Assembly: GCF_000002235.5 (NCBI RefSeq)
Contig: NW_022145611.1
Span: 19,466,114 to 19,530,113, forward strand
From: Strongylocentrotus purpuratus
Lineage: Eukaryota > Echinodermata > Echinoidea > Camarodonta > Strongylocentrotidae
DNA length: 64,000 nt
Direction of reading: 5' to 3'
Below the pieces are notes generated by a model, which was not told the origin of the DNA, made no database searches, and worked only from the letters and a program-made list of their open reading frames with translations. The translations under genes and the position numbers were made by a program. Every line of letters starts with the position of its first letter. The first letter of the stretch is position 1. Of this stretch, positions 14,360-27,624 are shown in pieces.

Positions 14360-17300
14360 AAAAAATTCAATATCAAACTATCTATCATGTTAATAAAATA
14401 GCTTTGCTATGCGGTAACAGGTAGTTACGGGATCGGAGCATTGGTATATTTTATGGAATAATTCTAAAAGCAGCACCGATAAGTTACGTCAAATATGAAC
14501 AATTTTTAAAATGGTATATATCTGGTATTCGTATTGCTCAGGCACGATAGAAATGGGTATGTATAAATGAATACTCATATTATTAGGATAGGAAGGGAAT
14601 TAAATGCTACTTAAAAATATATATAATATGAGTATGGGAGGATGAGTTGCATTGCTTCTCTTTACAATACGATAGCCGTTATGAATAGAGAAATTAAATA
14701 TAATCTGTTTTGATAGCCCTTGCAATTGGGCCTTTATTTCACTAATTGTATATTTATCCAGCGGAATCAGCTGAAGGTTCGATGTAAATTCATGGCGAGG
14801 TTGACAATCAAGAATAACCATGGTAACTATTGAAATATCCACCATGACGTCATTGGGAAAGTGGGAAAGAAGGCGTTTTTGGCGCCGCTGTAATTGGGTG
14901 AAATTAAAACGTCTGTATAATTTCATCGTTTTCAAGGTTGCCATTTTCAATCAGTTTTCCACAACTTAATGAAAATTCCTGCAATGTCTGATGTTTTAAA
15001 ACGTAATGGCCTTCCTTATACTTCTCGATCTAATTATTTTAATGAAAGATACATTTTGAATTCAATGTTATTAGTATTAAGCTCCCCCCCCCCCCCCCCC
15101 CCCATTTTGATAGGGAATCGATATTGGTGTTTTATCATACATGTACATCATAAATTGCAGATATATCATTGGAAGCTTGGAAGGGTTATTCCGGCTCTAT
15201 GCAGTATCTTAGCGGTATTATTTTTGTTAGAATAAGGCAAGTTACAGGCATATGAAATAGACTTACGTCCTGTAATTTTAACGCTGGAACATATATTTAT
15301 CCCTTATTAGAATCAAGATTATTTTACTTTTATTCTTTGTCTACGCAAAACATCACTGTTTGTAAATATGTGTATTTTGAATTCTTTCTCAAAAATGTCT
15401 ATAAATTTTCTGTAATAGTTCTGCGTTTTATATTCAATTGTAATTGTTTTAATAAATATTTCATTTCAATTACTAATAGAGGGCTACATGTTTTAATTGA
15501 TTTGTTGTAATTTGAAAATGTGAACAATGGCAATGTTTGAAAAGACATTTTTCTCAGTTTGGGAAATCGGGAAGAGGCAGGTCCAACAAAAAGAGCAAAA
15601 TGGGGGGGGGGGAGGGGAGGGGGGGTTGGTTAATTGGTCCTTGTTGTGACATTGCACTTGAAATTGCTTTATCACCCAAGTCAGTTGTTTATTGTCTGTA
15701 CCATTGATGCATGACATGACTACATGCATATTATGTAAAAGCACTTCCTCGGGCAATGTGTCTAGCATAGCACCATCTATTGCTGTGCACTTGATACACA
15801 TTCAGAATTCGACATGAATTTCGTTGTGTTGTGAGGATCAAGGATCCTCTTTATGCCAGCGCATCATGGGGATTTGAGCCATATTATTGTCATAAGGGCA
15901 GGCAAAGAGGTTAGTTTTGTCACCCGTATTACATTCTGTAACAAGTTTGGATGTATTTATTAATTAAAAAAACTAATCATGTATCATCACGAAAGCGGCG
16001 ACTTGTTTGCTTGAGTGAAAATTAAATTACAGTTGAAGAACACAAACTTGAGGAATGTATGGAGGATTTGTGTTTTAGGACGGTAGTCTACATTTGCCAC
16101 ACCCCACCCAAGTGTAAATGGGTACCTGATTATGCTTCAGCGCTAGTTACTTTGGCGACTCTACCAGGGTAATAACGTCTAAGCGACATGAGCGTTACTG
16201 TGTGGCGGATACGAGAGCTATTATAAGAAGCCATTAAGTCAATTGAGTTCATGTTTCATGGAAAGTATAAAAGGGGAAAAAGGAAGAAATAGTTCTAATG
16301 CCAGGTGGGGAAGTATGTTAGATTAAAAAGTTTTGTCCGGGAATTTAAAAGCATAACAAAATCGGATCTATTTGAAGCATGGACAATCAAGAGAGGGGAA
16401 AAAGCGGGGAGAAAAGGGGGAGGGAAAAGGAGGGAGCAAAATGGAGTGAGAGAAAGAAAAGGGGAGAATGAGGAAGGAAAAGAGCGATAAAAGAAGGAAT
16501 AAGAATTCACCCGATAGTTGACAGAAGACTATTTCCAAAGTACAATGTTGGTCATAATGGTGGAATAATTTTTTTTAAAACTCAATTTATGGAATGATTT
16601 ATTCCTAACAGATCTAGATAATAGTATACATTCTCAGATTTGAGAGTGTTTGTTTTGCGTGACTGCTAAAGCATGTGTGTGCTACTATGCTAATCAACTA
16701 GGGGACCTACGTCCTTAAGTCATAACTGACAGTAATGAGGGTTAATGCCTCACAAAAGGGCACCAATATAGCTGATCGACACGGTTTTCACTCTGGGACC
16801 TCACAGTAACGGGGCCATTGCTTAGCCATTGAATCATGACTGTACGCAGATGGGGCTAGGGTACGTCGCCGTCCCCACAAATACCAAAAAACAAAGAAAA
16901 TGCAAAAAATTATCAATAATTCATTGCATTTCCCCCCGGTCCCCAACAGGAAAAATTCCTCTGTAGGGCCATGCATTATTGTTCAAGGCAGCAGTATATA
17001 CGTACGGGGGAGCTTCAACTTGGCCAAATCGGTATTATCACTATGATGTATTGCCGGCCAACTTTCCCATTTGTTCCATCACACAAAATGACTAAAACGT
17101 CATTTTGTTTCTCTTCAAAATGTATAAGAATCGGGAGGCTCTTTTCTTTTCAGAGGACATTTAATCATATACTATCCATAATAATTTTTTGTTTTTAGTA
17201 GTGCCCCAAAGAGGAAGGCACTTGGGATAAAATCAGAAATTAATGATATTTTTGTACACGACGAAGGGGGGAGTTGTCCGTGACTACGTCACAATCCACT

Positions 17301-17781
17301 GACAATATTCAAATATTCATAACTCTTCTTATTGGTCTGATTTATTTCAAATTTTCGCCATCCAATTCCTCATATTTCTTTGCTTTCATGAACTTATTAC
17401 AAGAGTTAGGTTGCTCTTTAAGGGGGCGGAAAGTCTTCTGAGGGCCAATACTCACAGTATCTACCAAAAGTTTAGGGCAAGTCAAATATGGGCACTAATT
17501 ATTTCCCATATGAATTTTATAATAGTGATATACACATTCAAATTATGGACTCAATTGGTATTGCATCTCTGAATATCAAGTAAAATTATCCTTTCATTGT
17601 ACAATTTAGTTAATTTTCCAGTAGACATATTCCGATATTCGTTTGTAGCTTACCTCGAATGCTTCTTTTGTATGCTCTACCAAACTATACAACATTTGAT
17701 ATGCACAGTGACAGCATAGTATATCCAAACTATAAAATATATGTTGACAGGTGAATAGACGCCTTTATTTTATTCTTAAAT
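14360..17781. other. intergenic sequence with homopolymer tracts
   Basis: No exon can be supported. It has a run of 20 C at about 15084-15103, a G-rich run at about 15602-15625 and a purine-rich stretch at about 16390-16490 that gives lysine/arginine/glutamate-rich frames with no gene character. Confidence 0.5.
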
Positions 17782-18111
17782 CCCCTATAAAGAGTTGGGG
17801 GCCTAACAATTTGATGGTAAAATTTCACTTAAATTGTAAATTTCTGCAAGGATTTTCAAAACAAATGTGTTATGAAGTAAAATATTGATGCAAGAATACA
17901 ACATTTAGGTCTTCTGTGTAAAAAAGAAAACACAGATTATGTATTATTTTATCAATATTTGTCTTCTAACACATTTTTTTTTTTGGGGGGGGGAGGAACT
18001 TTGCAGGAGTGTTGTCTTAATTGACATCCTCTTTCATATTATGATGGAATTTAAGTAAAATTTTGCTATCAAATTGTTGGCGAATGTGGGGCTACCAACA
18101 CTTTAGAGGGG
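17782..18111. mobile_element. 330-bp inverted-repeat element (MITE-like)
   Basis: The left end (CCCC then TATAAAGAGTTGGGGGCC) and the reverse complement of the right end (CCCC then TCTAAAGTGTTGG) match, and both continue into CAATTTGAT-G/A-G-C/T-AAAATTT and ACTTAAATT. The arms are about 55 bp and diverged, and no coding sequence lies between them. The inner part (CTGCAAGGATTTTCAAAA) recurs near 63330, so this is an interspersed family. Confidence 0.65.
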
Positions 18112-20628
18112 CTTTAATATAAAAATTCCAGTATTCCAAATCTCTTTATCACCATTCAGCACGCAACCCTCGTCCCTAAGGAAAGTAATGACGTACACAA
18201 AAGTCCATTAACGGCACAGTATCTCTCTTTGAGTATATAAAATACATTTATTGAATAAAAATTCTCAATTGGGAGCTCGGTAACTGTTCTCCTCTGCCTA
18301 GAAGACTAAAAATATTCCACAATGGTAGGATTAGAATTCTACACACATCTGTATGCAACAAAGGAAAACCAATGGCAAAGGATTTCTTCCTTTGCCAGAG
18401 AAACCTGCTCAGGTGGAATAATAGTTTTCAATCTGCCTAACTGCACAATTATGCAAATACTATTGCAAGTAAGTTGTGCAAGGCTAACACATCTGCAAAA
18501 ACACGAACCTCATTTCATTATTCTGCCACAGAAAGGGAAATATTCCAATTGATGTTCTTGTAGAGAAAGCAGCTTCTTTCTTGTGATGCGGTTTATTTCC
18601 TATTTCTTTGTAGCGCTGGCTTTCAAAGCGCCTCTTTCGATGTGTGGCAAAAGTCAATACATGCGTATGTAGTAGTGGGATTATCACAGCGTAGGGACAT
18701 GTTAATCACAGCATGGATGTAGAGCTGGCTATTTTTTGCCATGCAGTGGAGGAAATAATGCATTCACAGGTCCAAGTTGGGGGTCATGTAAAGGGACAAA
18801 TGAGCTTTGACACCTATACAAATAAAAATTATCATTGCATAAGCGATGAGATTTACGAAAGTGTCAAAATCATTTCGGTCTTTTAGGCCTTAAGATTCAG
18901 TACAAGTACGTGCAGATCATCCTAGGGTCCTTGAGATTTCATCAAAACATGTAAAGTTTTATTTTAAAAAGTAGACTTTAACATAACATCATTGTTATGT
19001 TTAAAACTCTAATTTTCTCTGTTTCAAAAATTATGAAATCCCATGATAGATGATGCTGACATCACATTCATGTTGAGTTTGAAGAAAGTGAATGCCAATT
19101 TGCAAAGATTCACATCATCTATTTGAACCACTGAAGTTGGTAGTTTGTCAAAGGCAGAAAATTATGTTCTCATCATTTTAGCAATGAAGTAATCTGCTAA
19201 GAGGTCAAAGTTGAATAGAATGTTTTAGTTCATGATGACCCACAAATTTCCCTCGACAATAACAGTATTCACCTTTATCATTAACCAAAATGAAAGATAG
19301 ATCACTTTCTTCCTTCAAAACCTTTATTTGCTTCATTAACTTTAGATTAGAATTGATACTCGCTGTCAAACTTATAACTCAACTCTATTTTCAAAATCAA
19401 ATGTGAAGCAAGATTAAATCACAAATTTATGAAGTACCTTTAATTTAAACCATTCATAACAAATACCAAAGGATCCAGGCATGAGATATTTGGTTCATGA
19501 ATATCAAAGCTATACACTTCCACTTCCCCGGAGTCAAAGCCATTTTAGATTGGCATAATACAACCTGTAGATGGCAGCATTGAATTTTGGAGACATCTAG
19601 ATTTCAATGCCAGACTAATGCCGTCACCACTCACCAATACACATCCACTGCAAAACACAGTATCCATACCTACAGGCAAAAAAATGCCAGTCCTATGGAA
19701 AACCTGGAGTAGAAGTGGTAAATGTATTTCCAGTTCCACCTCACTAATGTGTTTTTAGAAGCACATTTGTCATAAAGGACACTAATCCCAAGATACAAAA
19801 CACATGACTGAATGTATTCTATCATCAAAAGATATGTATACAAATGGTGTGTTACACACTCCACAGTCCACAATGCAATTTGTACCATACACAGACGATC
19901 ATTACATGACACAGTTAGGGGGAATTTATTAGGCAAACAAGTTTCAAAAGAGTGCTTTTCAGGTACCATACAATTGTTGGCTTGAAGCAAATTGAGTTTG
20001 TCAGACCATTATCATACCACAAATTCTTCATCAGATTTACTGTTGAAAATGGGGCAATAAAAACAAACAGGCATGAAATTACCTCTGAAATTTTTCAAAA
20101 GATTTGCAAATAACGTGGTTTAAATTTGTCCTATCCTAGTACTGTGCCTAAAGCACTTACCCGTACTAATCTGTGCTGCACTTGACAATTCTAAAATGCA
20201 CAGAACATAATATACCTAAGCAGGTCGGCAAACTCAAAGTTTATGTGACAATGCTAATTTTCTCTTGATTCAATAAATACATTGTATTTCTTTCTTTTGA
20301 ACTCTTATTAAGGCAGAGGCTTTATTTGATGAATACAGAACTCATTCAGAATCACAATAATGATTTTTTTTTTTATAAGTACTAGTACTTGAGGTCGTAA
20401 ATCTTATACATGTGTACATCCCTTGAGTGCACAGTAATTGTTCAAAACTTTGTTAAAGATTCTATTGCCATATCACACTTCAGACATTTTACAAATTCTT
20501 TTGAATTGTTGTATGTTTCAGAGAATTTTAATTAAAAATCCATGATACATGCATTTGGACTTATTGTATTGATTTGTATTATGATAAGCTATCCTCTAAT
20601 ATTCTGATTAAAATAATTGATAAAACAT
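18112..20628. other. intergenic or downstream-of-MRPL11 sequence
   Basis: AT-rich sequence with no supportable exon. The 3'UTR of MRPL11, transcribed leftward, may reach into the right part of this stretch. Confidence 0.45.
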
Positions 20629-20740
20629 GAATTTTATTTACATCTAATGTTTTGACTTCTCTGAGGTTCAATTAATTTAAATAATTCTAAAACTTGCACA
20701 AACCTCAGAGAAGTCAAAACAGTAGATGTAAATAGAATTC
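20629..20740. repeat. near-perfect 40-bp inverted repeat (hairpin)
   Basis: The arm 20629-20668 matches the reverse complement of 20701-20740 at about 38 of 40 positions, with a 32-bp AT-rich loop. Both arms contain TTTTGACTTCTCTGAGGTT. On the minus strand the right end of the left arm contains AAATAAAAT, a possible polyadenylation signal for the MRPL11 transcript. It may be a small MITE or a structure in the 3'UTR. Confidence 0.8.
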
Positions 20741-21497
20741 ATTCTCCTACATAATGCCTGTCAATATTTCTAGGTACACAGATGTTATATGTATAACAAA
20801 TACTATCATTACAAGTAAACTGTATACATATATTTTACAAATCATGAGGATAACATCTCCCTGAAAACTGTTGTTCATAGTATGTATGGACTCACGCAAT
20901 GCCAGAGAGAATATTAAACTTTGGTAGATACTCTAAGCAACTGGTTGCAAAGTTCTAATTGTATCAATAAGACTTGTGACAGAGAAAATGTGAAGAGATT
21001 CACACACAATATGAACATCTCCAAACATCTAAGGCATTAAGTCAGCCCGAGTAGCATGGTACCAACTAAAGTTCATCAGGTTCACAAAAGTGGTTTAACA
21101 ACCCCAGCTTATTCATGAGAGGTATATCGGTACATGCTGAATAAAAATGCCATGACCATCGTATTCTCACCAAGATCCTGCATTCTTTCATGTCTTTATA
21201 TTTGTCTTTTCATCTCCAAGCATAACATATTTTCTTTAAAAATCTTTTTTCAACTATTGCCACAGAACACCCTTCAATAGCAAATCAGAAGGCTGTCATT
21301 GCAGATTCCTTTTCAAGTCATAGTATAGAGGATTTCTCTTCAAAATCTTTCAAAAAGATTGATTGCCACCGACCATTCTTCCATTTCAGAGATGAAAGCT
21401 TGAGTTTACACATCCCACTTCACACCATACAGGTTTTCTCTTGAAGATTTGACCATTGAGGAACTGCATGCGATGCTTTCACTGTTCAAAATCTTCA

Positions 21498-23179
21498 TCA
21501 TTTAGCGGCTGCCTTGGCTTCGGTCATCTCTTCCTCGAAAGCCTCCCGCCTCTGGGTAGAGTCCTCCATGTAGCTCGTCATCTCCTCTTCCTCCAGACGG
21601 GGAACCACCTTGATGCCCATGGAGTGTGCGGACCCGATGGCCATCTTGCATATGTGATCCATAGGGAGACCTTCCATGTTCTCATCTTGACTCTTGATCA
21701 GCGCAATTTCATAGATGTGCTTCAGAGAGATGACCCCAAACTCTTGTTGACCTTTGCAAGGAAGAATGTTACAAAAACATAAGGAATTGTCAAATCATGG
21801 GGTCTTAATTCCTGCTATATCATTTATCTATCTAGTTTTACTTGAAGGTACAATACCGTTCTATCAATATTACAAACTTTAAAATCTATTACACTTACTT
21901 TTCATAATCACCACATACAGTATTGAAATTTAAAATGCAATAAGAGTATATTTGAAAACTAGTGTTTCCAAGTAGTGGGAGTGGGAACGGGATGAGCATC
22001 CCAAATTTTATCTGATTACCAACTACAATTAAGTGCAACTTACTAAGGTACTAATGACTACAGAGAGTACATGTATATCTGTAAACTCTTCAGGTGTTCT
22101 TTCATAAGTGATGGGGCTAGGGACGCCCTCAAAAGCCATACTCATTTTATTAAATTAAATCTGCTGAACGTGCAATATTTTGTGTGTGAAATACCCTTGC
22201 AAGGTGTGCTGGATTATGTAAACTACACATCTGCTGTTTGTTACAGCATTCATCAATTAAAACAACAGAGGAGGAGAAATTAATAAACATATATTCCTAC
22301 CGGGTTGATATGCTCCTTTCTTCATGCCTGCTGCCTGCTTCAGGAAGTACGAAACTGGTGGTGTGGTGAACTTAATATTGTATGTTCTATCAGGCTACAT
22401 CATAAATAAACAAAAAATAGAAATCATGTCATCAAATCAATATGGCATCATGGTACGCAAAGTTAATTCATCTACCTCTCTAAATATTACATGGATGGTA
22501 ACAGAATTGCTACATCGTTTGATCAAGGCAAAAGTTTAGGATTGAATTTTCAAATTCTGATTGCTACTTTTATGCAAAACCAGACTATCAGGCTTAGGTA
22601 CGAATACCTAGGTCCCGTTGCAAAAAACTTACCATTGATGGTAACTTTGCCATCTATGGTAACTACCATGGAAACCTTGATTTTTATTGGCTGTTGAGCC
22701 CTGTTACCTTGGTAGTTGCCATTGATGGCAAAGTAACCATCAATGGTAAGTTTTATGCAATGGGCCCCAGGTAACTTGTCATTCAGTATTGTTGCAATAT
22801 GATTACCACCCTGATTGACCTATGGTTTTGTAATGTCTACATTTAACAATCAAGAAAGCTGGAATATCAGGTTTTTATTTAATAATATTCTAGAAATGTT
22901 TTGTGAACCGACTCACGTTAATGTAGATTTTTGACGGGAGGGGAATCCCATCCTTGATGTGCTTTGTTTTCTCATTGAAGTCTTTACAGAACTGGCCAAT
23001 GGCAACTCCTCTCTGCAAGGTGATAAGAAATAGATAGAAACACAGAATTACAATTAGAAATTGAATATCATTCTTTCTTGGGGTATCCTAACCCGATTGG
23101 TTTACTTGTTTTGCATCTCAACCAAGAACCAGATTCAAAAACTCGGGATTGCTTTCTTATTTACTAGGTGCTCTCTCTT

Positions 23180-23261
<82 letters not shown>

Positions 23262-23747
23262 ACACTGCTGATCATGACTGCATCTACTTCAATTTCTGGT
23301 TACTTGAAACTGTAGTCAGTTATATCTATGGATACAATCTCCAATTTTTTAATTTTTTCCTTTTGTAAGGCCATTTAATCTTCTTAAGGGCATGGACATG
23401 ATATGGCAATTCATTACTAAATTGGGGCTCATTCTACAGTTATGTATGAAAACATTTACAGATTACTCATTTGTAGTATTCCAAATACAAATAGGTAGAG
23501 TGGTACATGTACATACTTGAAGCTTTAATAACCACCCGCACCAGTACGCTAATTTTGGTTAGAATACAGGATTTTTTTCTCAATAATTAGAATAGTCAGG
23601 TGATAGTCTTACCTGTCCCAGCACAGGTCCAAGTGGGGGGCCTGGGACAGCTGACCCTGCTCTGACGTACGTCCTGATGACGTTGCCAAGGTTAACTTTC
23701 TTGGCTGTATCCTTGGCTGCTTTGGCTGACTTGGTGGCCCTTGACAT
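21498..23747 (-). CDS. MRPL11: mitochondrial ribosomal protein L11 (uL11m), complete, 4 coding exons
   Basis: Coding exons on the minus strand, 5' to 3': 23747-23613, 23012-22917, 22394-22301 and 21751-21498. All introns are GT-AG and the phases agree, giving 192 aa, the length I recall for the human protein. It is the L11 subunit of the large mitochondrial ribosome and helps form the GTPase-associated centre on 16S rRNA. The N-terminal L11 domain (about residues 18-80) has [20 protein letters not shown] and [12 protein letters not shown]. The C-terminal rRNA-binding domain (about 85-160) has [20 protein letters not shown] and [17 protein letters not shown]. The tail is acidic and alanine-rich. 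The start ATG has an A at -3. A basic, alanine-rich N-terminus fits a short mitochondrial targeting region. The gene lies head-to-head with SF3B2. Confidence 0.95.
22608..22770. mobile_element. 163-bp MITE in MRPL11 intron 3
   Basis: The ends are inverted copies: CCCGTTGCAAAAAACTTACC on the left against CCCATTGCATAAAACTTACC read from the right, continuing through ATTGATGGTAAC, CTTTGCCATC and CTACCA. The arms are about 60 bp, with little between them. There is no coding sequence. This resembles the short palindromic MITEs common in marine invertebrate introns. Confidence 0.75.
23168..23258. repeat. CT microsatellite in MRPL11 intron 1
   Basis: A nearly pure (CT)n run with a few CTTT interruptions. 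It makes long leucine/serine open frames on the plus strand that are not genes. Confidence 0.95.
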
Positions 23748-23811
23748 AGTGGTATTTGATGAGGCAGGCTGTGAGCAGAGTCAGTACTCTTCAGTCCACT
23801 ACATGTACCCT
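23748..23811 (-). other. MRPL11: probable 5'UTR part of MRPL11 exon, with upstream intron
   Basis: On the minus strand a good acceptor (pyrimidine-rich, ending TTGTTTCAG) sits just above 23811, 64 bp before the start codon. This suggests that the 5'UTR is split by an intron. Candidate donors further right, on the minus strand, are at 25199 (GCAGA then GTAAGT) and 25401 (AAC then GTAAGT). Without transcripts the first exon cannot be fixed. Confidence 0.45.
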
Positions 23812-24186
23812 CTGAAACAAGAATAATGAATTTGATTAAATGATTGTAAAAAAACATGTGTCTAGGAGAACGTTCAAAGGCCGTCTTAGAAATGCCACTT
23901 ACTTCACCGATGTGCGCACCTGCACCCCACCGTCGGTACGGTATGCAATTGTATTGTGCAGTGGTTCGCTGTGAAGCTTGTGAGAAAGTGTACATTAATT
24001 ATTATTATGTCTTCGTTTTTAGGAAAAATACTTGAAAAGAGATAAGAAAATTGACACGAAACGGGTAAGAAACAAAACAACTTTTATATCATATTTGAAA
24101 AAAATTGATGAAGACTTACAGTAGTTGATTTTTTTTGGTATGTATTAGTAGGGTACAGTGAGCACTAAAAAAAAAACTTCCTCAAC

Positions 24187-24209
24187 CCCCCCCCCCCCCC
24201 CCCCCCCCC
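24187..24209. repeat. poly-C tract of about 24 bases
   Basis: An uninterrupted C run inside a short repeat that begins GTGAGCACTAAA and ends TTGAGTAA. A relative of the same repeat is at about 60719-60790. Confidence 0.9.
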
Positions 24210-25019
24210 TTGAGTAACCAAAAACAAAAAAGATTCAGGAATAAAGATGGCATAGAACAACATTCCTGCCTTTTGAGTAAGAAAATTGGAAGAAAAAAAT
24301 TGGGAAAAATAGGGAAAGTAAGGGAAAAATAGGGGAAAATAGGAAAGAAAAAACAATTGGGAACAAAATTGTGGGGAAAAAAAATCAGCTTACAATTAGC
24401 ACCTTGTCTTTGGAATTATTTACCAAATTTGAGAATCATAACTTCCTTAGAGACCTTTAAACCCAAACAGAAATCTTATCTTTTTTTAACAATACCTGTA
24501 CTTGGCACTATGACACTCATCCAAACTTTCTCATTCTTTCTATTTTTCTTATGTGCCTCGGAATAGCATTGTCTAGATAGACGGCGCTATACAAATGCCT
24601 ATTAATAATTACTGGAAATTTATTCTGAGATGTTCGTTGATTTTTCTAATTTGCGTGTGAAATGCGTCACCAGTTTAAAGCACAACGTGTCAAAATCTCT
24701 GTGGTGTGACGTAATTTTACGTATTGACTTTGCCATTGAACTTAAGTTGTGCTTAAGTTAAGTAGGCCCTCTCTCACTTAAATTAGAAGCCACTCGAGCG
24801 GATCACTGTACAGTGCCCAATGCGCAAAGTTCTTCGTGGCCTGGTATAGTAGGGGTCGCCGGAATTAGTAGCCTAGACTCTACATACGATTTTGAACTGG
24901 CGCCCGGCTAGCTTCCAGTGACCTCCACCGTCTCCACGTAGGATGTACTACTACAAGTCAATTTATACAAGTTGAGAAATTAGCGATGATTACGCATCCC
25001 CCCCCCCCCCCCCCAGCAC

Positions 25020-25657
25020 ACCCACACAATCACAACATTTGCATAGCCCTGAGAGCAGGCAGCATACAAATATGCATACACTCCGAGCATGAGCCACAGC
25101 ATGCATGCATATGCATTCGCTGCCAAAGATTAGTTAGCAAAGCGTAGCTCAGCTCAGGCCAGGCCAGGCTGCTCGCGGCCAGGCCAGGCGCTACTTACTC
25201 TGCTCCGGCGTCGACGTGCAAACAAACACGCAAGTGACTCACTATGTATTACAACTTACTTCATACTTCTCACAAATGCATATTTCATACGTCAAATATA
25301 ATGTCTTAGTTTATGCATGAAGTATACTACGGAATAATTGGATGAAAAGGCGAACTATTATATTTAAATGGAGAAATACTACTTAAAAAGTTAAACTTAC
25401 GTTCTTGAGACTTGTGTTTCAGACAGAGTCAGACTCAGAATCTGAGCTGAAATTAAAGTGAAAGAAGGAGATAAAAAATATCAACATAAATTATATGTTG
25501 AATATTTATCGAATAAATATAAATGTTTTTTGAATATCAATTTTTTTCAAATTAAAAAAACTCTCCATTTTTTGCAAGAATTATTTTAGATCATCAAATT
25601 GGCAACGAAGCCGTAGTTCACACGCCGAACGTTGGATTGCCGATTTTCTCGTTAAAT
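25020..25657. promoter_or_regulatory. probable shared (bidirectional) promoter of MRPL11 and SF3B2
   Basis: The two genes face away from each other. The stretch about 25160-25230 is locally GC-rich (GGCCAGGCCAGG repeats and CGGCGTCGACG), unlike the AT-rich flanks. Two good minus-strand donor sites (25199 and 25401) suggest MRPL11 leader exons here, and the SF3B2 start ATG is at 25658. No TATA box is obvious for either gene, which suits housekeeping promoters. Transcription start sites are inferred, not seen. Confidence 0.45.
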
Positions 25658-25742
25658 ATGGCTTTAGGCATCACTGAAATAAAGAAGTTGCGGGTAGCTG
25701 ATCTAAGAACAAGACTATCAGACCTAGGCCTTCCTATAAATG
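25658..25742 (+). CDS. SF3B2: SF3B2 exon 1: start codon and first half of SAP domain
   Basis: Encodes MALGITEIKKLRVADLRTRL and then SDLGLPIN, ending in phase 1 with a GTAATT donor. With exon 2 it forms a SAP helix-loop-helix, a domain that binds nucleic acid. In SF3B2 this domain lies at the N-terminus. The intron that follows is 9.75 kb and splits the SAP domain after the glycine codon. Confidence 0.9.
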
Positions 25743-27593
25743 GTAATTATTTTGTTTATTCATTTACTGCTTTTGCAAGTTTTGCCTGTGTATTAAAATT
25801 ATGCCAATGTAGGCCTATGGCGTTTTCATCTTTGTGCTTAACACAAGACCCACATGTTGAAATTTACGTCGGGAATTTTAGAATGGTGGTTGTACGTGGT
25901 GTGACGTAGCCGTGGCCGTAGGTCCTACTCGACTCCGTACTCCTAGCTTAAAAACGATTGTATCGATTTGTATCTTATTACAAAACAAAAAAAAGATATC
26001 ACCTAGCCTTAATTGCCACACATACCCCTGCATTAACAGAACTCGGTACGGAGGGGCACTGGTCCTCGTCTGCATATTAAACGAGGATATCGGGTAGAGT
26101 GCCCAGTATTCGGTCACTTAAGTAGGCAAATTCATGCAAAAAAATATATTAAAAAAATTGACTTGAAAACACATCACACAATTAGTCTGAACCGAGTCAG
26201 GAGCAAATATGAAGAAATTATATTTTTAAATGTTGTAAAACCAAAGATATAAGAAGAAAACTGACCAAGTATCTGTACTAAAAATCGTACATGTAAAATT
26301 GGTCGTATACATTCGACAGCTGAAAATGATGCGCACGGTTACATTACGTGCGTTCTCGAATCCAAAATCATACCTCACACACACACTCTCGCCATACCGC
26401 GAATGGTCCGTCGTGGGGAGCTGGCCGGCTGAGAGTTTGCAGCGATACCAACGCAGCTTCGGAGCTCCGCAGAGCGCCATTTTAGCGGGACTCGGAAAGG
26501 TTCGAGGTGGGAAGGCAGCGGCCTAGCTTTTTGCCCAAACAACGCTAGATCGGCTGCTGGCAAAATGAAAATAACTACGATCGAGAACATCGTCGGTTTC
26601 TTAACTTTTCAGTGAGATAATTCTGAATTCTAATTGAGACTAAGCCTGAGTCATTACGGTTTTTGTGCTAAACGGTTAACCGTTAAAAGTATACGGGCGG
26701 TTTCGTTTAACCGTTTAATAATAATCTGAAAAAGTGAAAATACAGTATTTGTAATAGTGCTGTAGCTCGGAACCCTGCTGGTCTTCAGACTGTTGGGCTG
26801 AGCATTCCCAGTCCCAGACTATGGCACAAATTGGGTCATCCTGATAAACAGAGACCAGTAATAAACAAAACATGTCTTATTATTCCTCATCTGAATTTGA
26901 TATCGTGATTAACCTTGCAAAGTTACTCTGTGAAGATAGCTGATCTGTGACGTGTTTATATATGCCTTTGCAATGCAATGTTTGCACATGGTCAGGGAGA
27001 GAGCTCCCTGCATGTATCATTGCCATATGAAATTATGTGGAAGTGTGTATCACACACACCCAAGACACACCCTGCAATGAGCTGATCCAAGTTAGTGACC
27101 AATCAGGAAGGTTCTCTAGCTATGTGGGTGGAGTTTGATACCAGCATAAATTACAGGTTGGTGACCGCGCGTGCTTTCACCGTACCCAGTTCAGTGGGAG
27201 GTCAAGAAGCCACGCCCACATGTGTGCATGTGACAAGCATGAGCTCTCCATCTGTGTGTATGTACAGTGTATTTGGGCGCCGGAGGTTTGTGTGTACATG
27301 TGTGTGTGACTGAGAGAGCATGCATGGGGTAGCATGTCCCTGCATGTCCCTGCATGGACCAGGCAGGGACATAAGAGAGTGAAGAAGTAAAGACAAGTGA
27401 GACTAGATAGAAAGGGTGGCTGTGTTAATCGGCTGAATTGAAGAATGATCAAAAACTTAAATTACTCACAATATCCAAGACTTTGTTGATTGATATTTCT
27501 AAAACTTCAATTATTATTGTTATCAATATTTTTGTATTTCATTTATATATGAACATTATTTTAGGGGCGAGTCGGCAAGGGATGGATATTAAT

Positions 27594-27624
<31 letters not shown>

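Noticed and set aside
14600-14950. 116-codon minus-strand frame
   Set aside because: No family resemblance, ordinary AT-rich composition and no splice partners.
21456-21782. 108-codon plus-strand frame
   Set aside because: Antisense shadow of the last MRPL11 exon.
23061-23368. Leucine/serine-rich frames at the CT microsatellite
   Set aside because: Pure microsatellite translation within MRPL11 intron 1.
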